DNA of 64,000 bases from Eleusine coracana subsp. coracana (lineage: Eukaryota > Streptophyta > Magnoliopsida > Poales > Poaceae), in NCBI GenBank assembly GCA_032690845.1, contig CM064424.1:37833511-37897510 (forward strand), read 5' to 3'. The notes under the pieces were generated by a model that worked only from the letters and a program-made list of their open reading frames with translations, ran no database searches and had not been told where the DNA came from. Each line of letters begins with the position of its first letter. The stretch's first letter is position 1. The translations under genes and the position numbers were made by a program. This document shows positions 44,351-56,800 of this stretch, piece after piece.

Positions 44351-46280
44351 GGACATGAGAAGGAGTTCTATTGATGAGATATGCAGCACTAAGAAAAGCT
44401 TCGTCCCAGAATTTAAGTGGCATGGATGCATGGGCCAAGAGGGATAGACCTACTTCAACAATATGTCGATGTTTGTGTTCGACCAAGCCATTTTGTTGGT
44501 GCGCATGGGGACATGAGACACGATGAAGGATACCAATTTTCTCAAAGAAAGGATGAAGTTTTTGAAATTCTCCACCCCAATCGGTTTGAACAGATAAAAT
44601 CTTTTTATCAAAGAGGCGCTCAACAAGTTGCTGAAAGTTCAGAAAAACTTGATAGACATCAGACTTTTTCTTAAGCAAATAAATCCAAGTGTAGCGACTA
44701 AAATCATCCACAAAGGTTACATAGTATTTGTGCCGACCAACAGATTGAGGGGCAGGACCCCAAACATCCGAAAGAATCAAATCTAAAGGAGCACGAGATC
44801 TACTGTGAACATTTGTATATGGTAATTGATGACTCTTGGATTTCTGACAAGCATCACAAACAGAACTAGACTCTTTATTAAAGGAAAGACCTAGACTAGA
44901 GATGACTTTATTAACTATGACCGAAGAGGGGTGACCAAGACGACTATGCCATTGAGCTGGCGAGGACTTCGTTGTGCTAAGTGCTTGGATGGCTTGATCT
45001 GGAATTGGGTAGAGACCCCCAAAGCTTCTATCATGAAGAAGAATCTTCTTCGTATGACGATCCTTGAAACAGAAAAAATCAGGATGGAATTCAGCTAAGG
45101 CATTGTTGTCAGTGGTAAGATGATGAATTGATACAAGATTTTTCTGAGCACTAGGGACATGAAGAATATTACAGAGAAGTAAATCACGAGAGGGAGTGCG
45201 AAAAGAAGCATGGCTGACATGAACAATTTTCATACCTTTGCCATTGGCTGTGCGAACCTGGTCATGACCATTATACTTCTCTCGTGTGGTAAGCTTCTCA
45301 AGGTCTGAAGTAATATGATCTGTGGCGCCGGTATCAGAATACCAATTCGTATCCACACCATATGATGATGTCGATGCCACACTATTTGCAGACTTTTGCC
45401 ATGCAGACGCAGCCTCATCACCAGTAAAATTACGATCAAATCGCTTATAACACGTCAGAACAATGTGTCCCTTGAATCCACACAATTGGCACTTAAGCTT
45501 ACTCTTGCCACGACCATTGCCGGCTTGATCACCGTGACCGGCACCTGCTTGATCATCACGACCGCCATTGCGACCACGACCACGAGCACGACCACGCCCC
45601 CTGTAGGCAGCATTGGCAGAAGAGGTGAACTGTTGGCTGCCACTTTGGGAATCTAGACGTGCTTCAAAGGCAAGAAACTAAGCATATAGATCACTCAAGG
45701 TGATATCCGCATCCCGAGTGATAGAAGATACAAAGGGATTGTAATCAGCGTCTAAACCCGTGAGAATATAGGAGATGATCTCATCATCATCAAGAGGTTT
45801 TCCAGCAGAAGCAAGCTCATCGGCCCAACCAGTCATCTTAGAGTAATAGGCAGATGCAGATTGATCACCTTTCTGTTCTCTAGCTAGCTGCGCACAAAGT
45901 TGAATGATGCGAGACTTCGATACAGAAGAGAACATGGTGGTAAGATGCTTCCATACCTCAGAAGCAGTTTCAAATCGTTCAACTTGAGAGAGTACCTCCT
46001 TTTACAACGTAGAGTTGAGATACCCAAGCACAATCTGATCTTGAGCAAGCCACTGGATATAATCCGTGTTTGCTACCTCTTCACTCTTCTTGTCAGCCGT
46101 CTCAATAGTAACAAATTGCGGTGGCGCTTTCTTGGAGCCGTCGAGATAGCCGAGTAGCTGCGCTCCATGCACAGCCGGCAGAACTTGTGCTTTCCACACC
46201 AGGAAATTATCCCGGGTAAGCTTCTCGGACACAGGGTGCCCAATGATCTGCATGACAGAAGGGGTTGACGTCGAAGTCAT
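44351..46280 (-). pseudogene. Ale-like gag, protease and integrase core
   Basis: From ATG 46280 (MTSTSTPS) the gag domain reads SEKLTRDNFLVWKAQVLP through GLDADYNPFVSSI. A zinc knuckle follows (CQLCGFKGHIVLTC, near 45450-45490), then protease (DTNWYSDTGATDHI, near 45330), the pre-integrase segment (QWHSRLGHPS) and the integrase core (DVWGP, TDWGGEF, QQNGLVEHKHR). In-frame stops are TAA near 46001 and TAG near 45678 (YA*FLAF). Gag packages the RNA, protease cuts the polyprotein and integrase joins cDNA to the genome. The frame is lost near 44345. Confidence 0.93.
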
Positions 46281-46391
46281 GTCGACGTGATCGCTGGAGA
46301 AGACGAGATCTTGATGACCTGGCGAGAAAAAGTCGACAGGGTAGGGAAACTCGGCTAGATGTCTAACAGGTAGGAGAGGCTCTGGATACCA

Positions 46392-46558
46392 TGTTAGATG
46401 AAATAAAACCACGATAGCCCAAGCCGGGCTAGCCGCTCCATATATATAGTCAGAATACACGGGGAGATTACAGAGTTGGTTTAGGATAAACTAGACTCCT
46501 AGTCAAATACTAAACAACTCGTATACGGCATACAAGCCAGAATACGTTACAACTAACA
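46392..46558 (-). repeat. 5' LTR of the Ale-like element
   Basis: 167 bp. On the minus strand the inner side reads TGGTATCCAGAGCC, a Met-tRNA primer binding site. Confidence 0.95.
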
Positions 46559-46953
46559 AGTTTTATATATTTGCCTAGACAATTATTTATTGCGTATTAA
46601 CACATATATATGTTTCTACTTAGTAGTTTTCATATATTACCTAACTGTTTTGGCTAACGAAACTTGATCTTTTGACAAACATAAATGTTTGCAGGTGGTT
46701 ATATAAAAACTCTCCAAAGTATAGGTGGATTTTTGCAATTTCTTAAAAATGTTGCTTTGTTCATTATGTCCGTAGTATATCTCAAGGTATGGAAGTTTGT
46801 TTGCTGTGTCAATGTCAACCTCCAATATTCTCCAAGTAATCTTAAAACTACATATGGATGCAATAACCCATGTCTAACTGTCTCATGCCATCTTAAAAAA
46901 AACAATACATGTCCCCCTGCATGAACCCATCACACCTCATCTTCTTACAACAT
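46559..46953 (-). other. displaced upstream region of phytocyanin gene 2
   Basis: Homologous to the gene 1 upstream region at about 37670-37860. Before the retrotransposon inserted, this sequence was contiguous with 41775. Homology resumes at about 59100, after the next TE cluster. Confidence 0.6.
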
Positions 46954-47294
46954 CACGGTTCGTTATTGGCAACCAGCGGTTAGTCGATAAAAGGCTCTTT
47001 ATCAACTTACGGTGGGGCACTAAATGTATTTACCGACCTATGCGGTCGATCAGTGTAAGGTGTGTCAGCAAAAAGCTTTACAGACCGACTTACTTTTAGT
47101 GACCAACCCTCAGTCTGTACCGATCAAAAGTTTGTCACTGCTAGTTGAATTACCGACCCATCGCACACTACTACCATTCACACAATAATCATGATAGAGC
47201 AACATCATGTACACTAATCTCATCATTAACACTAATCACAAAATCAACACTAATGGTGGCTACGGCTTGCTGGGCTTCATGCAAAGGGGACCGC

Positions 47295-47322
47295 GGGGGG
47301 GGGGGGGGGGGGGGGGGGGGGG
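47295..47322 (+). repeat. poly-G tract (28 bp)
   Basis: Uninterrupted run of G within the CACTA-like shell. Its exact length is prone to sequencing error. Confidence 0.8.
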
Positions 47323-47371
47323 AGGGGATTCCTGGTGGTCAGGGTCAACGTGAAGAGCTTGGGCGTACGGC

Positions 47372-47559
47372 CAGTGGCGGACCCAGGATAATTTCTTTGG
47401 GTAGTCATATGGTCTAAAACAATTTTTAGGTAGGCATATAGTGGGAAAACAATGTTAAATAGTTTGCTATAGTGTGCGTTACAGTGCTTAATTACCTTGA
47501 TTACTAAAAATCTGGGGTAGTCCTAGGCCTATGAGGACTACCCCCTGGGTCCGCCCATG
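47372..47559. mobile_element. hAT MITE (188 bp)
   Basis: Ends CAGTGGCGGACCCAGG and CCTGGGTCCGCCCATG, flanked by CGTACGGC (47364-47371) and CGTGCGGC (47560-47567), an 8-bp duplication with one mismatch. Confidence 0.92.
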
Positions 47560-47665
47560 CGTGCGGCAGGAGATTCCTGCTCAGCGGCAGTGGGGATTCC
47601 TCCTGGGCGGGGATCCAAATCGTGCCACGGCGGCTTGCTGGTGGTCAGGGTCAAGGTGAGGGGGT

Positions 47666-48180
47666 TGTTGGTTTTATTTTTTGGTAGACCACAAGGTCAC
47701 CAATAGAACCAAAAGGAAATCTAATCTCCGGTGGATTTCGAATCTGGACCAATATGATTAGTTTTGATTCTGCCTTGATCGGGAAGCAAAAACTGCAAAT
47801 AGAAACAGACCGGCCCTGAGTCTACAGTGCATATAAAAGGAGGGTCACCCCCTCGGTCGATTCATCCAATCGTAAGTCCACCCAACCGATCGCTAAGGCG
47901 CTGGAAGACTCAGAAGCCCGTCGTCCAGTCCAAGGGCATCGCCGCTACTGCCCTGAAGGTCTCTGTCCTCGCAAGAAGACCCTCAAGAAGCGTCTACGCT
48001 ACATCCCCGACGATGCCCTAGTCATCGAGCCCGCCACCTCTGCACCGACGCCAATGGAGCCCTCCACTAGCGCCGGTAACAGATCCGAACCTATATTTCG
48101 CATTAGTTTTAGTTTACTAGATGTGATTTAAGTTGACTAGTGATCCTAAGTTCTTAGTCTATGATTAATTAATACTAACA
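47666..48180 (+). repeat. 5' LTR of the 11-kb copia element
   Basis: 515 bp with a TATA box (CATATAAAAGG, near 47830). It is followed directly by TTTGGTATCAGTTAAC, the primer binding site. Confidence 0.95.
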
Positions 48181-48243
48181 TTTGGTATCAGTTAACCTAA
48201 ACTAGTTAGTTTAGATCCTCTAGTTTAATTAGTGGTTCGGTTA

Positions 48244-48732
48244 TGTCGAGACTTAATCTCAGCAATAGACATAGGGTAGTTCATCTATGTGGATTTATAA
48301 GTAGGATATGGGTATGCGCGAGATCGAGAGACAATGGTAACACAAGACGCCGATTTAGACAGGTTCGAGCCTCCCGGAGGATAAAAACCCTACATCCTGT
48401 GTTCTGTGGTATTTGTATTGATATGTCTAGATCTAAAGATCTAGACAAGAAGGGTAGACCTAGACGATGATGTCTAGTTATATGTCTAATCTATGTCCCG
48501 TGCGGGATCTCTAGGTGAGGACTTGTCTAATTGTCCTATGACTTGTCTACTTGAGAATTTGTAGTTCAGCTTGTAGAACTTGTCCCTTGAGGAGGACCCC
48601 TGCCCCTCCTTATATATCCGGGTGGATAGGGTTACATGGCGGAGTCCTAGTCGGTCTACTGCTCTTATCCTGGTAGGAGTCTACCTCCACTTTCCTTCTA
48701 TGTGAGGTACCCTAGGGTACGAGTCATCGACA
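48244..48732 (-). repeat. 3' LTR of the LARD-like gypsy element
   Basis: 489 bp. Retains TTATATATCC (near 48612) and the GGTTCGAGCCTCCCGG block. Confidence 0.92.
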
Positions 48733-48979
48733 GAAGCCCCCGAGAGTCTTGCAAGCTTGATGATAGTCTTTAGTAGCTTCCTGACTGATTTATGCCATGT
48801 AGAATGCTTCAGCTTTATATCAGCGAGCTTGTGAGAATCTCAAAGATCCAAAAATGTCTTCAAGAAATCAACTGGTGCACGGAGTAGGTGCACCTAATTA
48901 GGTGTAGCCCCCGACTCTTGTATCATTTAGAAACTGCAAATAATGCAAGAGTCCAAAACAAGAAAAATCGTGTCGGCTC

Positions 48980-49560
48980 TCTTTAAGGAGAGATCACTCA
49001 AATCATCAAATCCGAGTGATAAATAACTCAGTAGAATAACATCAATCATTACCGAGTGAACATAAGCTTATGACATCAATCATAGCTAAATGACATAGTA
49101 TTTGGCCGAGTGCCCTATGAGTGATTTATGAATCAAACAGGTGACTTCAATCACAACCGAATGATTATGTTCTAAACGGGTTACTTCAATCACAACCGAA
49201 TGAACGGGGCTTTATGACATCAATCATAGCCAAGTACTAAGTTACCATGACTTCAATCATGATTAAGTAACCTTTCCTTAAGAATTGTAATCACTCATTT
49301 CTTTGAGCTTTATTTTCACTATTATAGACTGACTTCAATCAGTCGAGTGATGCTCGTTATTTTGCGTATATGACCATCAAGTCATAGCGACATGATCATC
49401 AAATCATGCTTTGAATGATTATAGCATCAACCATTTTTAATAATGCACTTCTCATCAAAGAAGCACATTTGATAGAGTGACCATCAAGCCATTGTATATG
49501 ATCATCAAATCATATATTTATATATTATGGCATCAATCATAAATTTGATAGAAAGTGCTT
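48980..49560. repeat. degenerate GACATCAATCAT / GACTTCAATCAC repeats
   Basis: A motif of the form TGAC(A/T)TCAATCA(T/C), or CATCAAATCAT, recurs more than ten times at irregular 25-50 bp spacing. There is no coding. Confidence 0.7.
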
Positions 49561-49679
49561 CTCTTCAAAGAAGCCCCTAAGACAATCGCCGTTATGAGTG
49601 TCGGTCGCGCTCAACTCAGAATACCATGTCTGAGTGGCAGCGGTACTTAACTCATGACAATAAGGTCGAGTGAAGAAGA

Positions 49680-49950
49680 CAATCAAGGTTGTCGTAGCTG
49701 CCGACCGCTGATGAAGTAGGAATCACTGGAAATCACGATGACCGAGTGAAGCCGACAATCTGACATGTGGCCGACCGATGGTGGCGATCAGATATGATGT
49801 GGCAAACCGATGGTGGCAGTCGGAGCTGATGTAGCCGACCGGCGAAAGCAGTCAGAGTTGTAAGCCGATCGTTGAAGGCAGTCCATGTTAGCATGGCCGA
49901 CCGATGAAAGCGGTCGGAGCTGGCATTGCCAACCGACGAAGACGAGGAAA
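49680..49950. repeat. degenerate tandem repeats of GCCGACCGATG
   Basis: GCCGACCG, AACCGATGG, GCCGACCGGCG, GCCGATCG, GCCGACCGATG and CCAACCGACG occur about every 35-45 bp, each followed by GGCAGTC/GCGGTCGG-type sequence. Confidence 0.7.
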
Positions 49951-51009
49951 TCACTCTATATCGAGTGGTGTATCCGCCTATCCGTCATAACTGTTCCTGA
50001 CAATAAAGAAAATTAGAATAATTAGTTATAATTAATATTGTTTGTCTGGAAACTTATTTTTATAAGCCAAACAAATCAGTTGACTGAAAAGTCAAGTGTA
50101 TATCCATTTTTCTCCTGTTGGTAGATCGACTGGCGCATAGCAGCGTATTCGCGCATTAACAACCAGCCTGACCCACTGTAGGATACTTAGGAAAAAATAT
50201 AAAGAGCTCGGAGCTCGGCCTGCCGCAACAATATCGGTCATAATTATTCTTGCGTAGCAATCAGAACCAATCGACACATGACCTCTCGCAACTTTGGCTC
50301 TGGGTTTAATGTAGTGGCAATCTGTCGCGTAGCTAAGAAGTTTCATGACTTAGTCGCTAGTTGGTGTAAGACCAAAAATAAGACCAAATCACAAATTAAA
50401 TGCAATGTATTGGTCGAGGCTAAAGCCAAAAAAGGGTGAAACAAGAACAGACGACATGTGTCATATGGTGTCAGGGCTGATGCACTACTGAAATGTCACC
50501 GACCGACATGTGTACTACTAGATTCACAAAAAAGTGGGAGAACACGTGTATAGATACACAAATAGCCCCCAAGCTCGATTGTTTAATACAAAGGATTAAA
50601 GAACCGAGGCAAAAAAGATGAATAAAGCCATAAATAAGGGCACTGATTAAAAAGCCCAACTTTACTCATAATAAACCTACGACCTTCTGCTTAGAAAACA
50701 GAAATAAGTGGCCGTGGGAAAAAAAGTAATATGAAGGATATGAGCCCAAAACCTCGAAAGTAAATCGAGAAAGTATAAAGATACTTAGCTTTGCAATTCG
50801 GCGAGTTGAAGAGGAGCCCCCGAGCATGCTGATGAGGTTGGCGAGTGATCGAATGTCGAAGTCAAGCCATCATGTCGCCAAAACATCGAAGCTTGGAGTG
50901 GTCGATCGAGACACCGAATCGTTAAAGGTGTGGCCGAGTGGTCGAGTTGACCAAAGCGCCATGTCATTGCAGGCGTCATCGAGTAGCCGAGTGGATGAAA
51001 ACCTATAGC

Positions 51010-51620
51010 GTCAAGTAATTGGCGGCGTTGCTGAGTAGCTGAGTAGCCGTCAAGTCGTAGTGTTGTAGAGATGTCGCCGAGTGACCGAGTCGAGGCGATG
51101 TCACCGAGTGACCGAGTCGCGGCAATTGTCGATGCGCTGAGTTGTTGATGACGTCATCAAGCGGCCAAGCAGCCGAGTGGCTAGGTGAAGGCAGAGTAGC
51201 CCCCGGGCATGCACATGTGGCCGTGAGCGATCGAACCGTCGAATCGTGACGATGTCGCTGAGTCATCAGAATCCGCCGAAGCATCGAGTTGTCGGAAGCA
51301 TCGTCATAATGGATGATGTCGCTGAGTTGCTGGAGGCATAGTGTCACGATAATGTTACCGAGTTGCGGCGATGTCGTCGGGTTGCGGTGATGTTGCCGAG
51401 TGGCCAAGTAGCGACGATGTTGCTGAGTGGCATAGTCAACTGGTCGTCGTCGAGTAGCCCCCGGGCATGCCCATGTGGCCACCGAGCGGTCAAGCCGTAG
51501 AGTTCAGGTGATGTCGCCGAATCTTGAAGCTCAATGTAGTTGACCAAGACGTTGTTGCCGAGTGGCTGGAACCATCATTGTAGTGCAACGATGTTGTCGA
51601 GTGGCGGTCGCCCTCGTTGA
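51010..51620. repeat. degenerate GATGTCGCCGAGTGACCGAG repeats
   Basis: GATGT(C/T)G(C/T)(C/T)GAGT motifs recur at 15-45 bp spacing. The AGTAGCCCCCGGGCATGC block occurs twice (near 51196 and 51451). Minus-strand open frames here reflect the repeat composition. Confidence 0.7.
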
Positions 51621-51858
51621 AGGTGTCATCGTCAGTTTGTTGAGCGCCGTGTTGATGAAGACGTGATGATTTGTGTGATGACACGATGCTTCAACATCGG
51701 TCTGCTTGCGATTAGATCTTGAAGAAGAAATCTTTCGAAAATGCAGCGACTCGTGCACTTCAACGCCGGTCTGCTCACGATAAAATCTTGAAGTAGTAGA
51801 TTGAAACCACCGATCTCGACAAGCCGACCGTCGCACTCCCCCTTCCTGGCGCGCCAAA

Positions 51859-52325
51859 TGTCGAGACTTAATCTCGACAATAGACATAGGGTAGTTCATC
51901 TATGTGGATTTATAAGTAGGATAGGGGTATGCGCGAGATCGAGAGACGATGGTAACACAAGACGCCGATTTAGACAGGTTCGGGCCTCCCGGAGGATAAA
52001 AACCCTACATCCTGTGTTCTGTGATATTTGTATTGATATGTCTAGATCTAAAGATCTAGACGAGAAGGGTAGACCTAGACGATGATATCTAGTTATATGT
52101 CTAATCTACGTCCCGTGCGAGATCTCTAGTTGAGGACTTGTCTAATTGTCCTATGACTTGTCTACTTGAGAATTTGTAGTTCAGCTTGTAGAACTTGTCC
52201 CTTGAGGAGGACCCCTGCCCCTTGTTACATGGCGGAGTCCTAATCGGTCTACTGCTCTTATCCTAGTAGGAGTCTATCTCCACTTTCCTTCTGTGTGAGG
52301 TACCCTAGGGTACGAATCTTCAATA
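51859..52325 (-). repeat. 5' LTR of the LARD-like gypsy element, TATA deleted
   Basis: 467 bp. A deletion of about 22 bp around 52220 removes the TTATATATCC box present in the other LTR. The outer end reads ATA instead of ACA, a mutated terminal dinucleotide. Confidence 0.9.
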
Positions 52326-52330
52326 GGTTA

Positions 52331-53840
52331 GATTAGATCAGAGGTGATCTAAATTTTCTAGTCATGTTCACGCTTAGCATTAAGTAGATCAGTAAAGATT
52401 ACATGCTAGAACTACCAGATCAGTTAGTTTTATTAGCTAATGTTCATGTTTTAGTTTAGAATTAATGATGCTAGGGTTTTTGGTTAAGGAAAATTAGGCC
52501 ATGTCACACAGAGAATTAGAAAAGGGGAAGTGAATTGCAAAAACACCGAATCAGATAACACACACACGCACATCCCTAACCCTAACCCTAGATCTAAAAC
52601 CCTAACCCTAAGTGAGATGAGACTTACCTGTCTCGGAGGCCACGCGTGCACATCAGGGCGTGCAAGCGGTGCCATTCACCTTCTCGTCGACTGCCATGGC
52701 TCCATCCACGCCGGCGACCTCCCCTCGGCCGTGCGCGCACGCTCATTAGATCCGGCCGCATGGCTTCAGTTGCCATGCGCATAGACCGGCACGCGTCTCG
52801 GCCTCGCGCCATGGTCACCGTCACCGAGCTGCTTCGGGTTGCCGTCGTTGTCACCTCCATGCGCACGACGGGCACGCCTTAAGGGCACCACGACGGAGGA
52901 GCTCGATGGAGCCACGTGTGATCTCTCGTACGCGCGCACTGGCGAGTACCTACTTGTGGTGTCATGGCGGCTGGTCGGCGTCTTCATGTCGCCGGCAGCG
53001 AGAGAAACCGAGGCAAGGTACGAGAGAGGAGAGAAAGTGAGGCTGGGAGCGAGTGGGAAAATTAGGGTTTCCTCTCGGCCGCTTTGGCCTTTTAAGTGAA
53101 CAGCGCTGAGCCGTCCAACTGGGCGGATGGCTCAGATCCGATCACGACTCACGCGCGCGCGCTTTGGATGGGCCGAATAGGTGGCCTGCTCGCAGGTTAT
53201 CTCAGCCCACGCCACAGCGAGCCGTTTAGCCACGCGTCATGCCAAGCCGCCGCTGCGCTGATCCGCTGAGCCACACACAAAGCCGACTGCCGAGCCGAGC
53301 CGCCGCGCTGAGATCTTCTGGGCCACGCTCGTTGGGCCTCGCCATCGCAAGCACGCGCATTCGGCCGTGCGGCTGCGCTCTTTTCATTGGGCCGTGAAGT
53401 AAGGTCGCGGGCCAAATCAGCTTAAGTTAGCAACCGAATTTTAATTTATTTTATTCATTAAGTTTTAAGTATTTCTTTTAGTTAATGACTTAATTACTTT
53501 TCTATTTTAGTTAAGTAATTTAATTTAAGTTTAATTTTAAGTGTTGGTGTTTTAAGCTATTATATTTAATTTTAAATATTAATCCACCAATATACTTTGA
53601 GATGCCTCTAAATAAATGGAACCACCGAGATGTTTATTTAGAGTAACCTTGTGATTATTTCTGACCACTGTTGTTTAATCATGAGTATTAAGATGAATTT
53701 CATTTGTTTTCCCCACCAGTGATGCAAATTGAAATTTAATTGTATGTTTATAATCAGACCACCGTAGGGTTATTTTTATGCACTTAATTGCATTTCATTG
53801 TATATGATTACTAAGTTGAGTTTTCTTGATTTGGTTTTCA
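52331..53840. other. long copia leader with a GC-rich, gene-like segment in antisense
   Basis: Between the nested element and gag there are 1.5 kb without copia coding. The block 52620-53410 is GC-rich. On the minus strand it shows plant promoter/5' gene features: AAACCCTAATTTTCCC (53050-53065), a short open frame (52987-52766), and CCGAGACAG/GTAAGTC (near 52624), a consensus 5' splice site. CCCTAACCCTAACCCTAG at 52577-52595 is telomere-repeat-like. The rest (53410-53840) is AT-rich and ends in TTGGTTTTCAG. Confidence 0.45.
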
Positions 53841-56800
53841 GTGAGTAATGTTAATGTTGTTGCTTCCTACCTCAACAACATTGAGCCGCTCAACAGAGCC
53901 AACTATCCGGATTGGAGGGGTAAGCTCATCACATGCTTGGCATGGAATGATCTCGATGTTGCACTGAGGGTAGATAAGCCTGCCCCCCCCCCCCCCCCCC
54001 CCGCTGATGGAGCTGCACCTTCTCCCGCTTTTGAGAAGTGAGAGAGATCTGATCGGATGGCTACCATGGTTATTCTTTAAACCATAAGTCCTGGTATTAA
54101 GGGTGCCATCCCAACTAAGAATGCAACTGGAATTGATCTGACTGCTAGGGAGCTACTGACCACCATTGAGGAGAACTTTAAGAGCTCCTCTAAGACTTAT
54201 GCTAGTACACTCATCATGAAGTTGGTGGGTTGTCAGTATAATGGTCAGACTGGCATAAGGGAGCACATTCTTCGTATGTGTGACATGGCTAATAAGCTTA
54301 AGAATATGATGATGGAGATCTTTGATGGTTTCCTTGTTCATTTCATCATGACCTTACTCCCACCTCAGTATGCTCCATTCAAGATCAGCTACAACACCAA
54401 CAAGAACACTTGGTCTATCACTGACCTTATAAGTTATTGTGTTGAAGAAGAAGAGAGACTGAAAACTGAGAAGATGAAGGAGAATGTTGTGAACATGGTT
54501 GGCAACCTCAGTCTCAACAATACTCCTAAGAATCAGCATGAGGCAAGCAGCAACAAGCAAGGCCAAAGGAAGAAGAAGAAGAATGTGAACAAGAATGGAT
54601 CCAAGAACAACAACTTCAAGAACCACCAGGCTCAGGGTGGTAAGTCATGCTCTTTCTGTGGCTCACCCAAGCACCTTCATAAGGCTTGTCTAGGCTTTAA
54701 GGAGTGGTTGAAGGAGCAAGGTAATAAGTTTGATGTTGTTTCTTTTATTAATGAGTTATTCTTAGCGGATTTTTCCCCTAATACTTGGTGGATTGACTCA
54801 GGTGCCACTGTGCACATCTCTAATTCATTACGGGTATTCCGTTCAATCCGAACTATAAGAAGGGGGGAGCGAAGCCTAAGAGTGTCTGATGGGAACGTCG
54901 TCCAAGTTGAAGGCGTTGGGAGCTTCCACTTAGAGTTGTCGGGTGGCTTCCAACTTAATTTAGAGGATGTTCTTTATGTTCCTAGTTTAAAGAGAAATTT
55001 AATTTCTGTATCAGCCTTAGATGATTTGGGACATGTTTGTGAGTTTGGCAACAATAAGTGTGTGATTAAGTTTAAGTCAATAAATGTCGGTTTTGCAGTT
55101 AGGCAAGGCAAGCTTTATATGCTCTCTCTTGATGATTCTGTGATGAATGTTGCTAGTATTTCACATAAGCATAAGCATGATAATGAGACTTCTTCGAAAT
55201 TGTGGCATTATCGCCTCGGCCATATTTCGAGGGGGAGAATAGAATGTCTCATTAAAGATGAAATACTATATCAATTAGACTTCTCCGATTCAGAGCAGTG
55301 TATCCACTGGATTAAGGGAAAATACGCTAAGACAATTAAGAAAGGAGCTACTAGAAGTACGGGCGTATTAGAAATAATACACACAGATATTTGTGGCCCG
55401 CTCTCAGTAACATCTATAGATGGCTATGATTCATTTATAACATTTACCGATGATTATTCTTGTTATGGACGTATTTACCCCATTAAGAAGCGTTCAGATG
55501 CGCTAGAAATATTTAAGATTTATAAGTTGGAAGTTGAGAAACAACATAACGCTTCCATTAAAATAGTAGGATCAGATCATGGGGGAGAATATTATGGGAA
55601 ACATGCAACATATGGTCAAATTAAGGGACCGTTTGCTAAGTACTTAGAAGAAAATGACATAAGAGCGTAGTACTCCATGCTAGGAGAACCACAGCAAAAT
55701 GGAGTTGCTGAGCGACGTAATCGCACATTATTAGATATGGTGTGTAGCATGCTCAGTCATTCTAATTTGCCTGTTGAGCTGTGGATGGAAGCATTGAAAA
55801 CAACTGCTCATATTCTTAATCGGGTTCCATGTAAGTCAGTTCCCAAGACACCGTTTGAGTTGTGGAATAGGAGGAAATCGTCACTAAGTTATTTGAAAGT
55901 GTGGGGTTGTCCCACTGAGGCTAAGCTATTTGATCCACAACATAAGAAACTAGATTCTAAGACAGTGAGCTGTCATTTTATCGGATACCTAGATAAGTCA
56001 AAGGGATACCGATTCTACTGTCCTAGTCGCTCTACTGAGTTCATTGAAACAAGACATGTTGTGTTTCTAGAGGACTCAGGATCCAGTGGAAGTTCTGCTA
56101 AGAGGGATATAAGTCTCCAAGAATTACGGGTTGATCTTCCAACTCCGGATTTCCTAGAGCCTATGGAGGTATATCAATTTGTACCGCCAATTATTCCTCA
56201 ACCTAGTAGCACTGTGGCAGCCACTCAGGAACAGGCGCCGCCTGCTGAGACTCATGCACTAGATACTGATGCATAGGCTCTAGCTCAGGAGGAACTTGCG
56301 GCAGAAGAACAGCCTCAGCCTGATCCTAAACCAGCTATGAACGAACCATTAAGACGCTCACATCGGGAAAGGAGACGAGCAATTCCTGACATTTATGAGA
56401 CATATTTAAGTGAGGATCAGTATGATGTCGGGAAAATAAATGACCTTGCAAATTTTAGAGAGGCAGTTTAAAGTGAGAATTCCACTAAATGGATTGAAGC
56501 CATGGAAGAAGAGCTTAAGTCTATGAGTTCTAATCAGGTTTGGGATTTAGTAGAAATTCCTAATGGAGTCAAAACAGTAGGCTATAAATGGGTCTACAAG
56601 ACTAAACATTATTCCAAAGGGAAGGTCGAAAGATTCAAAGCAAGACTCATAGCTAAAGGGTTTATACAGAAAGAGGGGGTTGATTATAATAAGACCTTTT
56701 CTCCTGTGTCTACTAAAGATTCTTTAAGAATAGTCATGGCACATGTAGCTCATTTTGATATGGAGTTACATCAGATGGACGTTAAGACTGCATTCCTTAA

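Larger units (their letters stand above)
41776..46558 (-). mobile_element. young Ty1/copia element (Ale/Retrofit-like)
   Basis: LTRs 41776-41943 and 46392-46558 start TGTTAGATGAAATAAAACCA and end GTTACAACTAACA. AGTTT flanks both sides exactly (41771-41775 and 46559-46563). By hand count the LTRs differ at 3 of 168 positions (about 98% identical), so the insertion is recent. Coding is on the minus strand, with gag and pol in nearly one frame. It inserted into the upstream region of phytocyanin gene 2. Confidence 0.97.
48244..52325 (-). mobile_element. non-coding, non-autonomous Ty3/gypsy-type element (LARD-like)
   Basis: LTRs 48244-48732 and 51859-52325, plus-strand start TGTCGAGACTTAATCTC, are flanked by exact GGTTA (48239-48243 and 52326-52330). 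On the minus strand TGGCGCGCCAGGAAGGGGGA next to the LTR at 51858 is a gypsy-type primer binding site, and CTCTCGGGGGCTTC next to the other LTR is the polypurine tract, so the element reads on the minus strand. The 3.1-kb interior has no gag or pol. It consists of several families of short degenerate repeats. Confidence 0.9.

Noticed and set aside
51003..51899. Minus-strand open frames up to 159 codons in the LARD-like element
   Set aside because: They arise from short degenerate repeats; the peptide has no domain and the element has no gag or pol.
52577..52612. CCCTAACCCTAACCC as a telomere or interstitial telomere
   Set aside because: There are only a few interrupted units inside a retrotransposon leader; a promoter telo-box or chance is more likely.
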